Positions 45,072 to 53,973 of a stretch of DNA of 64,000 nt are shown here, in pieces. Location of the stretch: the NCBI RefSeq assembly GCF_040760075.1, contig NZ_CP142884.1, positions 2,108,001 to 2,172,000 on the forward strand, in the 5' to 3' direction. The stretch's first letter is position 1. Each line of letters begins with the position of its first letter. Both the position numbers and the translations under genes were made by a program. This DNA is from Sphingobacterium sp. R2. Its GTDB lineage: Bacteria; Bacteroidota; Bacteroidia; Sphingobacteriales; Sphingobacteriaceae. The notes under the pieces were generated by a model. That model did no database searches, had not been told where the DNA came from, and saw only the letters and a list, made by a program, of their open reading frames with translations.

Positions 45072-47600
45072 TTATTTAGCTTTTACTTTTGTCTGTGTAC
45101 TATCTTGCGCCGATATTATCGCCGATTTATTTGTTGTTGAGTCGGACTTTGCAGTTGCTTTGTCGGCTGCAGTCTTTACATTTGTTTTCGTACTGTTAGC
45201 TTTACCTGTTGTTTCCGATGGCTTAGCTGTTTTGGTGGCAGCGCTTGTTTTATTGTTTGAAGCGTCCACCTCTTTCTCTTTCTCGAGCGTTTCGTTCCCA
45301 TCAGCTTTCTTGGCGGCACCCTTTTGAGGGGTCGTTGATTTATCGCCTTTTTTAATAGACTTCATTGTCCCTGATTCCTCACCTTCTGGCGCAGTAGGAA
45401 CCGTAAATGATGCTTTTGAAAGATCCCTTTTTCGATTTAATAAATCGTCTTTTGACTTAGGCCGGTCTTCAGGTCGCCAAGTGAAATTCGGAAGAAATTC
45501 CTTATCGGCCGTGACTTCAGCAATAGGATAGACCTTGCCGTCTACTTTCCGGATGGATACATATTCCTTCAGCTTATTATCTTCCATCAAGATCTTGAAG
45601 CGGCTACTTCGATCGTGGACAAGCTCTGTGGTTACATTGGTCTTTTCATCAATATTGTAGAATATATTTTCAGCGTTTCCATCAACAAACAGACGTTCCA
45701 TACGGTTATTGGTGAAAAAGCTGGTAATCTTCCGACCTTTAATCTGATTGAATTTTAATGAGTCGCTTGTTGCGTTTACCATGAAAGCGTTACCGACAAG
45801 TAGTGAATTGTCCAATTTTTGATTCTTTACTTGTAGGAATATGGTATCTCCAGAGATTTGTGAGTTTTCGGCCCACATCATTGGTTTTCCCATTAGTCTG
45901 AACATGGAATCTTGCATACCATAATACATAGAATCTGCTACGGCTTGGAGGTCAGATTTAAATAGTCGCGCATTATAGTAGGCTTTTATAATCCGTGTTT
46001 TGGCCGTATCCTGTGTTAGAGAATCTCGTTTACCCTGTTGAGCATTTTTTAAAGCTGCTCCCATCAGTTTATCGGATTCACCGCCTTTCGGGATGATCGC
46101 TTTTTTACGCAATAAACTATCAGCCTTAAGATTTTTTTCAATTTCTATCTTGTTTTGATCACCGACAATAGCTGATGTTTTTTTTGCTGCAATCGGTTTC
46201 TTATTTGTCAGGGTATCTTGTAATTTTTTAATGTTCTTTTCAAGAACCGGTTTGCTGTTGTCTTTTTTAGGCAAACTGTCGATTCCCTTGTGAATGCCAT
46301 CTTTTATGTTTTCTAATGTACCTGTGGAATCAACTGTTGTTGAGCTGGAATCTTGGTCACCATAATCGACCTCATTGTCGTCCTCAATCGCCCCACCTTC
46401 ACGATTCAATTTAAAATCTCTTGCAATATAATCTCGGCGAAATATCATCTGTGAGAAGAGCGTGTCGGCTGTCATAAAAACAGAATCTACCTGTGAATCA
46501 GTCTTAAGTGGTTTATTATTGCCGCTTTTGATATTTTTACCTGGACGTTCCTTTTCTTCTAGAGCAACTTGCGATGTAGTTTTATTTGATTTGAGCTTAT
46601 CTTTCTGTCTATCTTTATCAATTTCCTTTAACTCTTTAGTTTCTTTTTTGAGCTCTTGCCCTGTTTTTTGTGGAGCAGGAGACAAAGAAGGTACAGAATC
46701 TTTTTGTGTTGAATCTTTTTTGACAACCGAAATGATCAACGGCTTATCAGTCATTGTGATGGATTCGTTCCTTCCATTGTACAAGCCAAATCCACCATAG
46801 GCGTAAAATTTGTCTAAGGTATCAACAAAGACCACATTTTTTACGGCTTTACCGATTCCCACTTGTCTATCGTAGAATAGGCTGTCTCCCTTAAGAAACT
46901 TTGTCCCTTCTGTGTAGAGGTTGTTTTTAGAGAAATAAGCCTGGCCCGTTGCCATATGGTATCGGCCTTTTTCAGTATACAGGTTTTCCCCTTTATTTCC
47001 CTTGATATTTGTAGGCCCATAGAAATCAGTAATACGTGTATTACCATTATATTTCATGGAATCCGTGTAGACTTTTACATTGGTTGATCGGACCACAACT
47101 TTTTGATTGAAATAAGATTCCCCTGTATTTTCGAAATAAGTAGCCCGCTGGCTTGTAATTGTATCGCTTCCTGATAGAATACGCCCACCACTGTAATAAT
47201 TACCGATTTTACTTCGCATATTATAGACAAGGTGGTCGGTCGTCAGTATGGAGCCGTTGGTGCTGACCATGCGAACTGCTCCTGTAAGTGTAGCGAGTTG
47301 CATTGCTGCTTCATAATGTAATTTATTGGAAAATATCTGTGTACCGTCGGGTTGAGTAATGATTACGTTTCCAAAGGCTTCAAAAAATTGTCTGCCAATG
47401 TTGTCTTTATGTAAATAGCCACTATCTGAGGATAGCGTTGAACCCACATGTTCATAGACTGGACGGTAAAACAAAATATTGCCGTCTTTTCCAGTAATAA
47501 TATGGGATGATGAAAGAAGCTTTAGCTCATCCTGTTTCTGTGCTTGGACCGACAAGCCAGTTAAAATAAATACAATAAGTGTATAAATGTATTGTTTCAC
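45072..47600 (-). CDS. OstA/LptA-like protein, large, with low-complexity tail
   Basis: The frame opens with GTG codons at 47645 and 47600; the second gives MKQYIYTLIVFILTGLSVQA, a normal signal peptide, and is preferred (842 residues). The N-terminal half has repeated OstA/LptA-type strands (for example HYEAAMQLATLTGAV and TDHLVYNMRSKIGNYYSGG), as in proteins that carry LPS across the periplasm. A Lys/Ser/Thr/Asp-rich stretch follows and a second beta-rich part (about residues 520-720). The last 110 residues are a Lys/Thr/Ala/Ser-rich tail. It converges with rdgB. Confidence 0.82.
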   Translation of the reverse strand: MKQYIYTLIVFILTGLSVQAQKQDELKLLSSSHIITGKDGNILFYRPVYEHVGSTLSSDSGYLHKDNIGRQFFEAFGNVIITQPDGTQIFSNKLHYEAAMQLATLTGAVRMVSTNGSILTTDHLVYNMRSKIGNYYSGGRILSGSDTITSQRATYFENTGESYFNQKVVVRSTNVKVYTDSMKYNGNTRITDFYGPTNIKGNKGENLYTEKGRYHMATGQAYFSKNNLYTEGTKFLKGDSLFYDRQVGIGKAVKNVVFVDTLDKFYAYGGFGLYNGRNESITMTDKPLIISVVKKDSTQKDSVPSLSPAPQKTGQELKKETKELKEIDKDRQKDKLKSNKTTSQVALEEKERPGKNIKSGNNKPLKTDSQVDSVFMTADTLFSQMIFRRDYIARDFKLNREGGAIEDDNEVDYGDQDSSSTTVDSTGTLENIKDGIHKGIDSLPKKDNSKPVLEKNIKKLQDTLTNKKPIAAKKTSAIVGDQNKIEIEKNLKADSLLRKKAIIPKGGESDKLMGAALKNAQQGKRDSLTQDTAKTRIIKAYYNARLFKSDLQAVADSMYYGMQDSMFRLMGKPMMWAENSQISGDTIFLQVKNQKLDNSLLVGNAFMVNATSDSLKFNQIKGRKITSFFTNNRMERLFVDGNAENIFYNIDEKTNVTTELVHDRSSRFKILMEDNKLKEYVSIRKVDGKVYPIAEVTADKEFLPNFTWRPEDRPKSKDDLLNRKRDLSKASFTVPTAPEGEESGTMKSIKKGDKSTTPQKGAAKKADGNETLEKEKEVDASNNKTSAATKTAKPSETTGKANSTKTNVKTAADKATAKSDSTTNKSAIISAQDSTQTKVKAK

Positions 47601-47687
47601 ATGGGCAAAAATATGTATTTTAATTGCTACTTTACTGGATTTCACAAATTTTAAGACTTGAATTTATCTTTGACATAAAATATACCT

Positions 47688-47695
47688 TAACTTTG
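47688..47695 (+). promoter_or_regulatory. -7 element fused to the tilS start (predicted leaderless)
   Basis: TAACTTTG ends 5 bases before the A of the tilS ATG, with TTTG 15 bases upstream at 47669-47672. Confidence 0.7.
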
Positions 47696-47699
47696 TTCT

Positions 47700-49031
47700 A
47701 TGAATGTGCTGGAAAGACTAAAGGGCTATATTGAAAAGGAGCATTTGTTGATGCCCCATCATAAGGTATTGCTTACAGTGAGTGGAGGAAAGGATTCGAT
47801 GCTTATGGCACATCTGTTTGTAAAAGCGGGGTATACCCTTGCTATTGCACATTGTAATTTTAAATTGAGGGGTACGGATTCTGATGCGGACGAAGCATTG
47901 GTTAGAACGTTCGCCACGGAAAATAATGTCCCGATATTTGTGCGGCATTTTGATACAAAAACCTATGCGAAAGAGCGACAGATTTCGATTCAAATGGCTG
48001 CCCGTGAACTTCGTTACGCCTGGTTTGAGAAATTGCGACATGAAATGGACTTCGATCGAATTGCAGTTGCTCATCATCTGAATGATCATATCGAAACGGT
48101 TCTATTAAACCTTTGTCGCGGAACTGGTCTTCAGGGACTTCAGGGTATTCTCCCTGTCCGGGAACGCATCATTCGACCCTTACTTTTCCTAAAGGCCAGC
48201 GAAATTGAACATTTTGTTAATATGTACGGTATTTCCTATCGAGATGATCAATCCAATTTTTCAACAAAATATGCCCGAAATAAAATACGGATTGATATTA
48301 TTCCGCATTTTCAAAAGCTTCAGCCAGATTTCGAAATGGTCTTCGAGCAGAATATCCAACATTTTAAAGAGTCTTATCAACTGCTGCAGCAATTTGTAGA
48401 GCCTATTCGCAAACTGCTTTTTTTTCCTACTGGCGCTGGGTGGGAGGTTCGGAAAGAAGATTTAGAACCTTATCTTGATAATCTACCACTGCTCTATGAG
48501 CTATTCTCGCCCTTTAATTTCTCAAAGGCGATATTAAGTGATCTCCAACAGGCATGGGTAAGAGAATCGGGGCGTATTTTTCAATCTGATTGCTACCATA
48601 TGCTCTTGGACAGAAATGAACTTTTTATTCGAGAGAAGGAATTTGTTTCTGCTGATGAGGGGTTGATTACCTCCGAAACTTCAACCGTGGAGTGGAAGCA
48701 GTATTGCTTTCATGCTGAGGTTTCTACAGATGTAACTATTGTCCAAGCGACAGAGGTTGCGAAGCTGGAGTATGATTTATTGGTTTTTCCTCTCACGATT
48801 CGATCGTGGAAAGTTGGCGATAGCTTTTATCCTTTAGGTATGGAAGGCCGTAAGAAGCTGAGCGATTTTTTTATCAATAAGAAGATCAGCTTATTTGAAA
48901 AAGAAAATATTCCGATCGTGGTGAATGGAAACGGAGATATTCTTTGGGTAGCAAATTATCGGATAGACAATCGTTATAAAATTACCTCCAATACAAAAAA
49001 AGTCCTTACTTTAGTTTGCAGAACTGATTAG
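47700..49031 (+). CDS. tilS: tRNA(Ile)-lysidine synthase
   Basis: This 443-residue enzyme attaches lysine to C34 of the minor tRNA-Ile. The PP-loop ATP site is SGGKDS (residues 28-33), and further motifs are AHCNFKLRGTDSDAD, VAHHLNDHIETVLLNL and GTGLQGLQGI. The C-terminal tRNA-binding part has the FYPLGMEGRKKLSDFFINKKI segment. The gene has a -7 element directly at its start codon. A membrane protein gene follows after 188 bases. Confidence 0.95.
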   Translation: MNVLERLKGYIEKEHLLMPHHKVLLTVSGGKDSMLMAHLFVKAGYTLAIAHCNFKLRGTDSDADEALVRTFATENNVPIFVRHFDTKTYAKERQISIQMAARELRYAWFEKLRHEMDFDRIAVAHHLNDHIETVLLNLCRGTGLQGLQGILPVRERIIRPLLFLKASEIEHFVNMYGISYRDDQSNFSTKYARNKIRIDIIPHFQKLQPDFEMVFEQNIQHFKESYQLLQQFVEPIRKLLFFPTGAGWEVRKEDLEPYLDNLPLLYELFSPFNFSKAILSDLQQAWVRESGRIFQSDCYHMLLDRNELFIREKEFVSADEGLITSETSTVEWKQYCFHAEVSTDVTIVQATEVAKLEYDLLVFPLTIRSWKVGDSFYPLGMEGRKKLSDFFINKKISLFEKENIPIVVNGNGDILWVANYRIDNRYKITSNTKKVLTLVCRTD

Positions 49032-49219
49032 CGACAAATGCTGCCGCTGATTTAGAAAAAAAACTCTGTTTTTGGAGAACGTACAAGGTGTTTCTATGAA
49101 GCTAATCCAGTATAGTGTGGATTGTGAAAACCATAGAAGCGAAGCGATGCTATTGATAGGTTGAAATATAACCTAACAATGGTATTGAGTCTCCCAATTG
49201 ACAGCTAAATCTTAAATAA

Positions 49220-49714
49220 ATGAAAGAAGGTATACTCTATTCGGAAAATCAATATTTAGGTCGTGACCGTGTTTGGATAAGTGTGCGTTTGGTGCTTGTA
49301 CTTTTTTGCTTTACTGCATTTTATCTGAATTTGGATCATTTGATATCCAGTCAATTGTTTTTTATTGTCGGGGTAGGTATTATCATCACATCTATCGTAA
49401 TGATGTATATGGTATTGTTCCGTACGGAGGTCTTTGAAGATCACATTCTTATTAGCGGGCTTTGGTCTACCCGAGTGGTCAAAATAGATCTTGCTTCTAT
49501 CACAAATATTGAAAAGGCACCATATAGCACTTTCTTTTTCAATAACCCAGTTTACAATCTGCATACAAAAGGTAAAATTAAATTTTTTGCAGGTGGTAAA
49601 AATGCTGTCTTTCTGACAGATAAAAATGGCCTTACTTATGTCTTGGGCACACAACGTCAAGAAGAGCTCTACCGGATTATTAGGGAAACGAAAGAGAAAT
49701 TAGGAAAATCTTAA
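49220..49714 (+). CDS. Membrane protein with PH-like domain, unknown function
   Basis: This 164-residue protein has two hydrophobic helices (about residues 22-37 and 48-71) followed by a soluble domain (FRTEVFEDHILISGLWSTRVVKIDLASI, taken in parts, then KNGLTYVLGTQRQEELYRII) with the alternating strands of a bacterial PH-like fold. Similar DUF304/bPH2-type proteins exist, but I do not assign a function. It stands between tilS and the DUF4834 gene with no clear operon partner. Confidence 0.72.
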   Translation: MKEGILYSENQYLGRDRVWISVRLVLVLFCFTAFYLNLDHLISSQLFFIVGVGIIITSIVMMYMVLFRTEVFEDHILISGLWSTRVVKIDLASITNIEKAPYSTFFFNNPVYNLHTKGKIKFFAGGKNAVFLTDKNGLTYVLGTQRQEELYRIIRETKEKLGKS

Positions 49715-49773
49715 AATGTGTTAATAAATTCTTATCTGACATTTTAAAGACATCAATTTTCCGAGTTATTGGT

Positions 49774-49781
49774 TAAATTTG
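49774..49781 (+). promoter_or_regulatory. -7 element upstream of the DUF4834 gene
   Basis: TAAATTTG matches TAnnTTTG and ends 19 bases before the ATG. No good -33 TTG was found. Confidence 0.5.
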
Positions 49782-49799
49782 ATAAAATAACAACGAACT

Positions 49800-50120
49800 A
49801 TGGCATTTTTAAAATTTATACTTATTGCATTCGCTGTTTACTTTGTAGTAAGATTCTTATTTAAATTATTTTTACCTTTCGCGATGCGCAAAGCAGCTGA
49901 GAAGTTAATGAAAAAAGCGCAGCAACAGGGTGGAGCATATAATAGCCAAGGGCAAGGCGGAACATTTTATTATGAATTTAACGGTCAACGTCAAGAGCAA
50001 GCCAAAAGGTCGCAGCCCGAAGGTAAGGTGCATGTAGATTACATTCCGCCAAAAGAAGGTGTCGAACGTAAAGGTACAGAAACGGCTGGCGAGTTTGTCG
50101 ATTTTGAGGAAATTAAATAA
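49800..50120 (+). CDS. DUF4834 family protein
   Basis: This 106-residue protein has an N-terminal hydrophobic helix (LKFILIAFAVYFVVRFLF) and a polar, Gln/Gly-rich middle (KAQQQGGAYNSQGQGG) ending in an acidic tail (EFVDFEEIK). It matches the DUF4834 pattern, a Bacteroidota family of unknown function often found just upstream of recF, as here (33 bases). It is probably an inner-membrane protein. Confidence 0.8.
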   Translation: MAFLKFILIAFAVYFVVRFLFKLFLPFAMRKAAEKLMKKAQQQGGAYNSQGQGGTFYYEFNGQRQEQAKRSQPEGKVHVDYIPPKEGVERKGTETAGEFVDFEEIK

Positions 50121-50141
50121 TTTTTAGCAATCCAAATAGCG

Positions 50142-50149
50142 TATCTTTG
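50142..50149 (+). promoter_or_regulatory. -7 element fused to the recF start (predicted leaderless)
   Basis: TATCTTTG ends 5 bases before the A of the recF ATG. No clear -33 is seen. Confidence 0.7.
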
Positions 50150-50153
50150 TGCC

Positions 50154-51257
50154 ATGTGGCTCAAGCAACTTTCTGTTCTAAATTTCAAAAATTACGCGGA
50201 ATCATCTTTGGAATTCCTTCCTGAGGTAAATGCATTTACAGGTGATAATGGGGTTGGAAAAACGAATCTTTTGGATGCGATTCATTATTTATCCCTTTGT
50301 AAAAGTTATTTCAATCCGATCGATTCACAGCACATCAAGTCAGGTAACGACTGGTTTATGGTACAGGGAGAGTTTAATAAGGAATCAACCAGTGATTTTA
50401 TATCTTGTAGCCTAAAAAAAAATCAAAAGAAGCAGTTTAAAAAAAACAAGAAGGATTATCCTAGATTGGCTGATCATATCGGTTTGTTTCCTTTGGTGAT
50501 GATTTCCCCAAACGATAGTATCATCGTCACAGATGGGAGTGAAGAACGTAGAAAGTTTGTGGATAATGTAATTTCCCAAACAGACAATAAATATTTAGAT
50601 ACGCTGATTATTTATAATAAGTTTTTAGCTCAACGTAACAGCCTTCTTAAACAAGCGCGTCAAACTAGTGTACTTGATCTTGGACTAATTGAAATTCTTA
50701 ATTTTCAACTTGAAGAAGTTGGAAATATTATTTTTCAAAAAAGAAGATCCTTTATGGAGGAGTTTCAGCCTGAGTTTGACCGACATTATCAGTTCCTCAC
50801 TGACGACGCGGAGTCCGTACAATTGCACTATGAATCGCCTTTAATGACTGATTCTTTTTTACGTATTTTGGAGAAGAACTTGGAGCGTGACCGTATGTTA
50901 GAACGTACCACGCAGGGTATACATAAGGATGATCTAATATTTACAATTCACGGTGGAATGCCTTTGAAAAAATTTGGTTCTCAAGGGCAACAAAAATCTT
51001 TTTTAATTGCGCTAAAACTTGCTCAATATTCTTATTTGCAACATAAAAAGGGTTTTAAGCCTCTGCTTCTTTTGGATGATATCTTCGATAAACTAGATGA
51101 TCGTAGAACACACAAATTGATGCAAATGGTTTCCGAAGATGATTTTGGACAGATTTTCCTAACCGATACAGATTCAAAAAGAATTGAGCGAATATTTGAG
51201 GAAATCAACCGTCCTGTTCGTATATTTGATATTGTAGGAGGACAAGTCAATGTATAA
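50154..51257 (+). CDS. recF: DNA replication/repair protein RecF
   Basis: This 367-residue SMC-like ATPase helps load RecA at gapped DNA. The Walker A GDNGVGKT is at residues 30-37, the signature region is FGSQGQQKSFLIALKLA, and the Walker B region is PLLLLDDIFDKLD. Family segments ISPNDSIIVTDGSEERRKF are present in pieces. It overlaps the DUF721 gene by 8 bases. dnaA and dnaN, which flank recF in many bacteria, are not here. Confidence 0.95.
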   Translation: MWLKQLSVLNFKNYAESSLEFLPEVNAFTGDNGVGKTNLLDAIHYLSLCKSYFNPIDSQHIKSGNDWFMVQGEFNKESTSDFISCSLKKNQKKQFKKNKKDYPRLADHIGLFPLVMISPNDSIIVTDGSEERRKFVDNVISQTDNKYLDTLIIYNKFLAQRNSLLKQARQTSVLDLGLIEILNFQLEEVGNIIFQKRRSFMEEFQPEFDRHYQFLTDDAESVQLHYESPLMTDSFLRILEKNLERDRMLERTTQGIHKDDLIFTIHGGMPLKKFGSQGQQKSFLIALKLAQYSYLQHKKGFKPLLLLDDIFDKLDDRRTHKLMQMVSEDDFGQIFLTDTDSKRIERIFEEINRPVRIFDIVGGQVNV

Positions 51258-51576
51258 GAAGCACGCTAAGAAAAGCCTGGAATTTATTCGTTCAAGCGAT
51301 GATATCACGATTAAGGAGGGAGTTGAACGTCTTCTTGAGGCTTATAAACTGCGCAGGAAATTTGACGAAACATCGATCGCTTCCGTTTGGCCTCAATTGA
51401 TCGGTAGAGCTATTGCTAATCGCACTCAGCAGCTATATGTTCGTGATAAAAAACTGTTTGTACGTGTCGAGTCTGCTGTTATTAAAAATGAATTGGCGCT
51501 TATGCGACGACAAATTTTAGGAAGGGTAAATGAATATGTAGGTCACGTCATTATTGAAGAAGTCGTGATTTTATAA
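51250..51576 (+). CDS. DUF721 (DciA-like) protein
   Basis: This 108-residue basic protein of the DUF721 family shows the pattern VWPQLIGRAIANRTQQLYVRD, then LFVRVESAVIKNELALMRRQIL with an alternating strand-helix pattern. DUF721 proteins include DciA, which helps load the replicative helicase. It overlaps recF by 8 bases, an arrangement frequent in Bacteroidota and consistent with translational coupling. Whether it acts as DciA here is an inference. Confidence 0.85.
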   Translation: MYKKHAKKSLEFIRSSDDITIKEGVERLLEAYKLRRKFDETSIASVWPQLIGRAIANRTQQLYVRDKKLFVRVESAVIKNELALMRRQILGRVNEYVGHVIIEEVVIL

Positions 51577-51587
51577 AATCTCTTTTC

Positions 51588-52151
51588 ATGTTTGATCAAC
51601 TCTTCCAAGATTTTTTCCCTATTTCTGAGGCTAGTGCCTTAAAACTTTTCTCAAACTTCGCGCGTATTGAATTAAAACGTGGTGATTATTTGATCAAGGC
51701 GGGCGATTATTCTTCCAACCTGTTTGTGATAGAATCCGGATTAATCCGTCAATATGCTTGGTCAAAAAAAGGAGAGTTTACGCAATGGATAGGTACAACG
51801 AATCATTTTGTGACAGATCTAGCTTCTTTCATCTTTGGCAGGGCTTCCAGATGGAATTTCCAATGCATTAGCGATTGTACGGTATACCGTTTGTCAAAGT
51901 CCGATTACCAGCGGATGGAATCCGAAATTGAGGAATGGAATAAATTTGAGAAGGCTTTTTTAGCCAAATGCTTTTGTACAATGGAGCAGCGCATTTCGGA
52001 TTTCATTTGTCTAACGGCGGAGGAGAGATATGTCCAATACTTTGAACAACATAAATTATTATTCCAACAAGTTCCTCTTCAATATATCGCCTCCGTTTTG
52101 GGTATGAGCCCAGAAACCTTGAGTCGTATTCGAACAAAAATAAGTTCTTGA
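51588..52151 (+). CDS. Crp/Fnr-family transcriptional regulator
   Basis: This 187-residue protein has a cyclic-nucleotide-binding fold (KRGDYLIKAGDYSSNLFVIESG and FTQWIGTTNHFVTDLASFIF in parts) and a C-terminal helix-turn-helix (LQYIASVLGMSPETLSRIR). It lacks the four N-terminal Fe-S cysteines of Fnr. The ligand is not known; many Bacteroidota members of this kind bind no cAMP. It lies 11 bases after the DUF721 gene and may be co-transcribed. Confidence 0.9.
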   Translation: MFDQLFQDFFPISEASALKLFSNFARIELKRGDYLIKAGDYSSNLFVIESGLIRQYAWSKKGEFTQWIGTTNHFVTDLASFIFGRASRWNFQCISDCTVYRLSKSDYQRMESEIEEWNKFEKAFLAKCFCTMEQRISDFICLTAEERYVQYFEQHKLLFQQVPLQYIASVLGMSPETLSRIRTKISS

Positions 52152-52402
52152 TAAAAGTCAAGAGCGACCTGCCTGTCTTTTTCTAGTTTTGTCGTGTAGC
52201 TGTTAACGAACAGCTTAATTAATCGAACACGTAAGCAAAATTTTATGTATACGGTTCATAATAAGCTTGGAATAGTTTGTGTGCAGCTGTAATAATTGAC
52301 ATTAAGACGAAACTAGGATAGCATCACATACGCTTTATCGTTATATGAAGACGGATGAAGAAGATGGAGCTATTTTGTCGTTTCAGCGATAAAAAGAACA
52401 CA

Positions 52403-52837
52403 ATGAAAAAGATTGAAACGAGTATTCTCATTGAAGCAACAATAGAAGAGGTTTGGCAGGTATTAAGTGAATTTAAGGCTTATTCCCAGTGGAGCCCAAC
52501 AATCAAACAGTTTGAAAAGCAACCGGTAGTCGGAAAACGCTGCAAAGTGCTTTTACAACAACCAAACGGATTCAAGATCAAAATGAATCCAAAATTCCTG
52601 TCTATTGAACAGCATAGCGAACTGCGCTGGAAAGGAGATTTATTCTTTCCAGGTATTTTTGATGGCGAGCATTATTTTAGGTTAGAACAAGTGGGAGCTT
52701 CACAAGTTAGATTTGTCCAAGGCGAATTATTTTCTGGATTGTTGGTTCCTTTTCTGGGAAAACTACTGACAGAAACGAAGCGCGGATTTGAACTTTTCAA
52801 CATAGCGATAAAAAGGCGGGTGGAGTATCGATCTTAA
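52403..52837 (+). CDS. SRPBCC (START-like) domain protein
   Basis: The ATG at 52403 gives 144 residues starting with KKIETSILIEATIEEVWQVLS, the usual first strand and helix of this fold; an ATG at 52355 would add 16 atypical residues. The middle strands GKRCKVLLQQPNG and SELRWKGDLFFPGIFDGEHYF and the long C-terminal helix (LTETKRGFELFNIAIKRR) fit the helix-grip fold, which binds a hydrophobic ligand in a cavity. The ligand is unknown. Confidence 0.87.
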   Translation: MKKIETSILIEATIEEVWQVLSEFKAYSQWSPTIKQFEKQPVVGKRCKVLLQQPNGFKIKMNPKFLSIEQHSELRWKGDLFFPGIFDGEHYFRLEQVGASQVRFVQGELFSGLLVPFLGKLLTETKRGFELFNIAIKRRVEYRS

Positions 52838-52910
52838 CTTTCCACAGAGATCTGTTAATATAGTTTATTTATAAACACGATATTTAACGAATTTGTCGAT
52901 GAATGTTATC

Positions 52911-52934
52911 TTATACACATTTTTATGTGTATAA
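52911..52934. repeat. Inverted repeat made of two DnaA-box-like motifs
   Basis: TTATACACAT (52911-52920) and its reverse complement (52925-52934) enclose TTTT, forming a perfect 10-bp inverted repeat. The arms are themselves TTATNCACA boxes. Confidence 0.8.
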
Positions 52935-53056
52935 CCCCATAGTTTTACACATTTTGTTACTTTTTTGAATTCTTTTGGGTTGTGTTATTAACAATTGTGT
53001 GTTGATAAATGACTAGTTATGCACATTTTATGTTAATACCTCTATGTTGATAAGCT

Positions 53057-53085
53057 ACTTATTAACATTTCTTATGTTAATAAGT
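53057..53085. repeat. 12-bp inverted repeat in the candidate origin
   Basis: ACTTATTAACAT (53057-53068) and its reverse complement (53074-53085) with a TTCTT spacer; weaker pairing may extend it by three base pairs. The arms contain TGTTAATA. Confidence 0.8.
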
Positions 53086-53203
53086 GGCTTGTTTTGTTTA
53101 TAAGTATGTTGATGGGAGCATTTTTTGCACAAATTACCAACAATGCTGCTGTCGGGGATTTTGCAAATAGTTGATCAGGGGAATTTCTATTGCAAGTTGG
53201 CTT

Positions 53204-53824
53204 TTATAGGAATTGTTCCAAATCACCTTTTCCTTCACGAATGACATCAAAAGTTCCTTCGGTAACATCGACCACGGTAGATGCTATATTATCGCCATAA
53301 CCGCCATCTATAACAGCATCAACTAGATCTTCGTATTTCTCGTGAATTAATTCAGGATCAGTAGAATATTCAATAATTTCATCTTCATCGTGAATGGAAG
53401 CTGTCACAATAGGGTTGCCTAATTGTTTGACTATTTCACGAACAATGTTATTGTCTGGAACACGGATACCCACTGTCTTCTTTTTGGAACTTAGGAGCTT
53501 AGGGACTTTAGTTGTTGCATTAAAAATAAAAGTAAAAGGTCCAGGTAAGGCTTTTTTCAGTACACGGAAAACGGAGGTATCGAAGGATTTTGTGTATTGC
53601 GAAATATCTGTTAAATCATAGCATATAAATGATAGATTTGCTTTTTCAGGCTTTAGTCCTCTAATTTCACATACGCGTTCTATGGCTTTTTGTTGCGTGA
53701 TATCACAGCCAATACCATATACGGTGTCGGTCGGATAGATGATTACACCACCACGGCGAAGAATATCAACCGCCTGTTCTACTGCCTTGGGGTTGGGGTT
53801 GTCGTTATATATCTTAATAAGCAT
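53204..53824 (-). CDS. Sua5/YciO/YrdC-type threonylcarbamoyl-AMP synthase family protein
   Basis: This 206-residue protein of the YrdC/Sua5 family shows GGVIIYPTDTVYGIGCDI (nucleotide site), IRGLKPEKANLSFICYDLTDI and LPGPFTFIF, then KKTVGIRVPDNNIVREIV and NPIVTASIHD. Members of the family make threonylcarbamoyl-AMP for tRNA t6A37. The canonical KxR-SxN set appears as KPEKANLSF, as in the YciO branch, so true L-threonylcarbamoyladenylate synthase activity needs testing. It borders the candidate origin. Confidence 0.87.
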   Translation of the reverse strand: MLIKIYNDNPNPKAVEQAVDILRRGGVIIYPTDTVYGIGCDITQQKAIERVCEIRGLKPEKANLSFICYDLTDISQYTKSFDTSVFRVLKKALPGPFTFIFNATTKVPKLLSSKKKTVGIRVPDNNIVREIVKQLGNPIVTASIHDEDEIIEYSTDPELIHEKYEDLVDAVIDGGYGDNIASTVVDVTEGTFDVIREGKGDLEQFL

Positions 53825-53927
53825 TTTCTATTTTTGTTAAGTACCTGAATTAGGTTTAATCTCAAGCCCTATTAAAGAATGCCAATGGGGCAATGGTTAC
53901 TATCTGTATTCAGATACGCTATATCTA

Positions 53928-53970
53928 AAAGAACAACAGCCAAAATATTTTGTTTTGGCTGTTGTTCTTT
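53928..53970 (-). terminator. Intrinsic terminator after asnS
   Basis: A perfect 18-bp inverted repeat (53928-53945 and 53953-53970) starts 4 bases after the asnS stop, with a T-rich tail in the asnS sense. Confidence 0.88.
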
Positions 53971-53973
53971 AGA

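Larger units (their letters stand above)
52838..53203. other. Candidate replication origin: AT-rich region with DnaA-box-like and TGTTRAT motifs
   Basis: This 366-base gene-free stretch is very AT-rich. It has three exact TTATNCACA DnaA-box matches (TTATACACA at 52911-52919, its reverse complement at 52926-52934, TTATGCACA at 53017-53025) and two one-mismatch boxes (52943-52951 and 53123-53131). TGTTRAT motifs recur at 53000, 53031, 53045, 53075 and 53107. Two perfect inverted repeats are present. This resembles an oriC, but the flanking genes converge on it and dnaA is not nearby. Confidence 0.45.
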
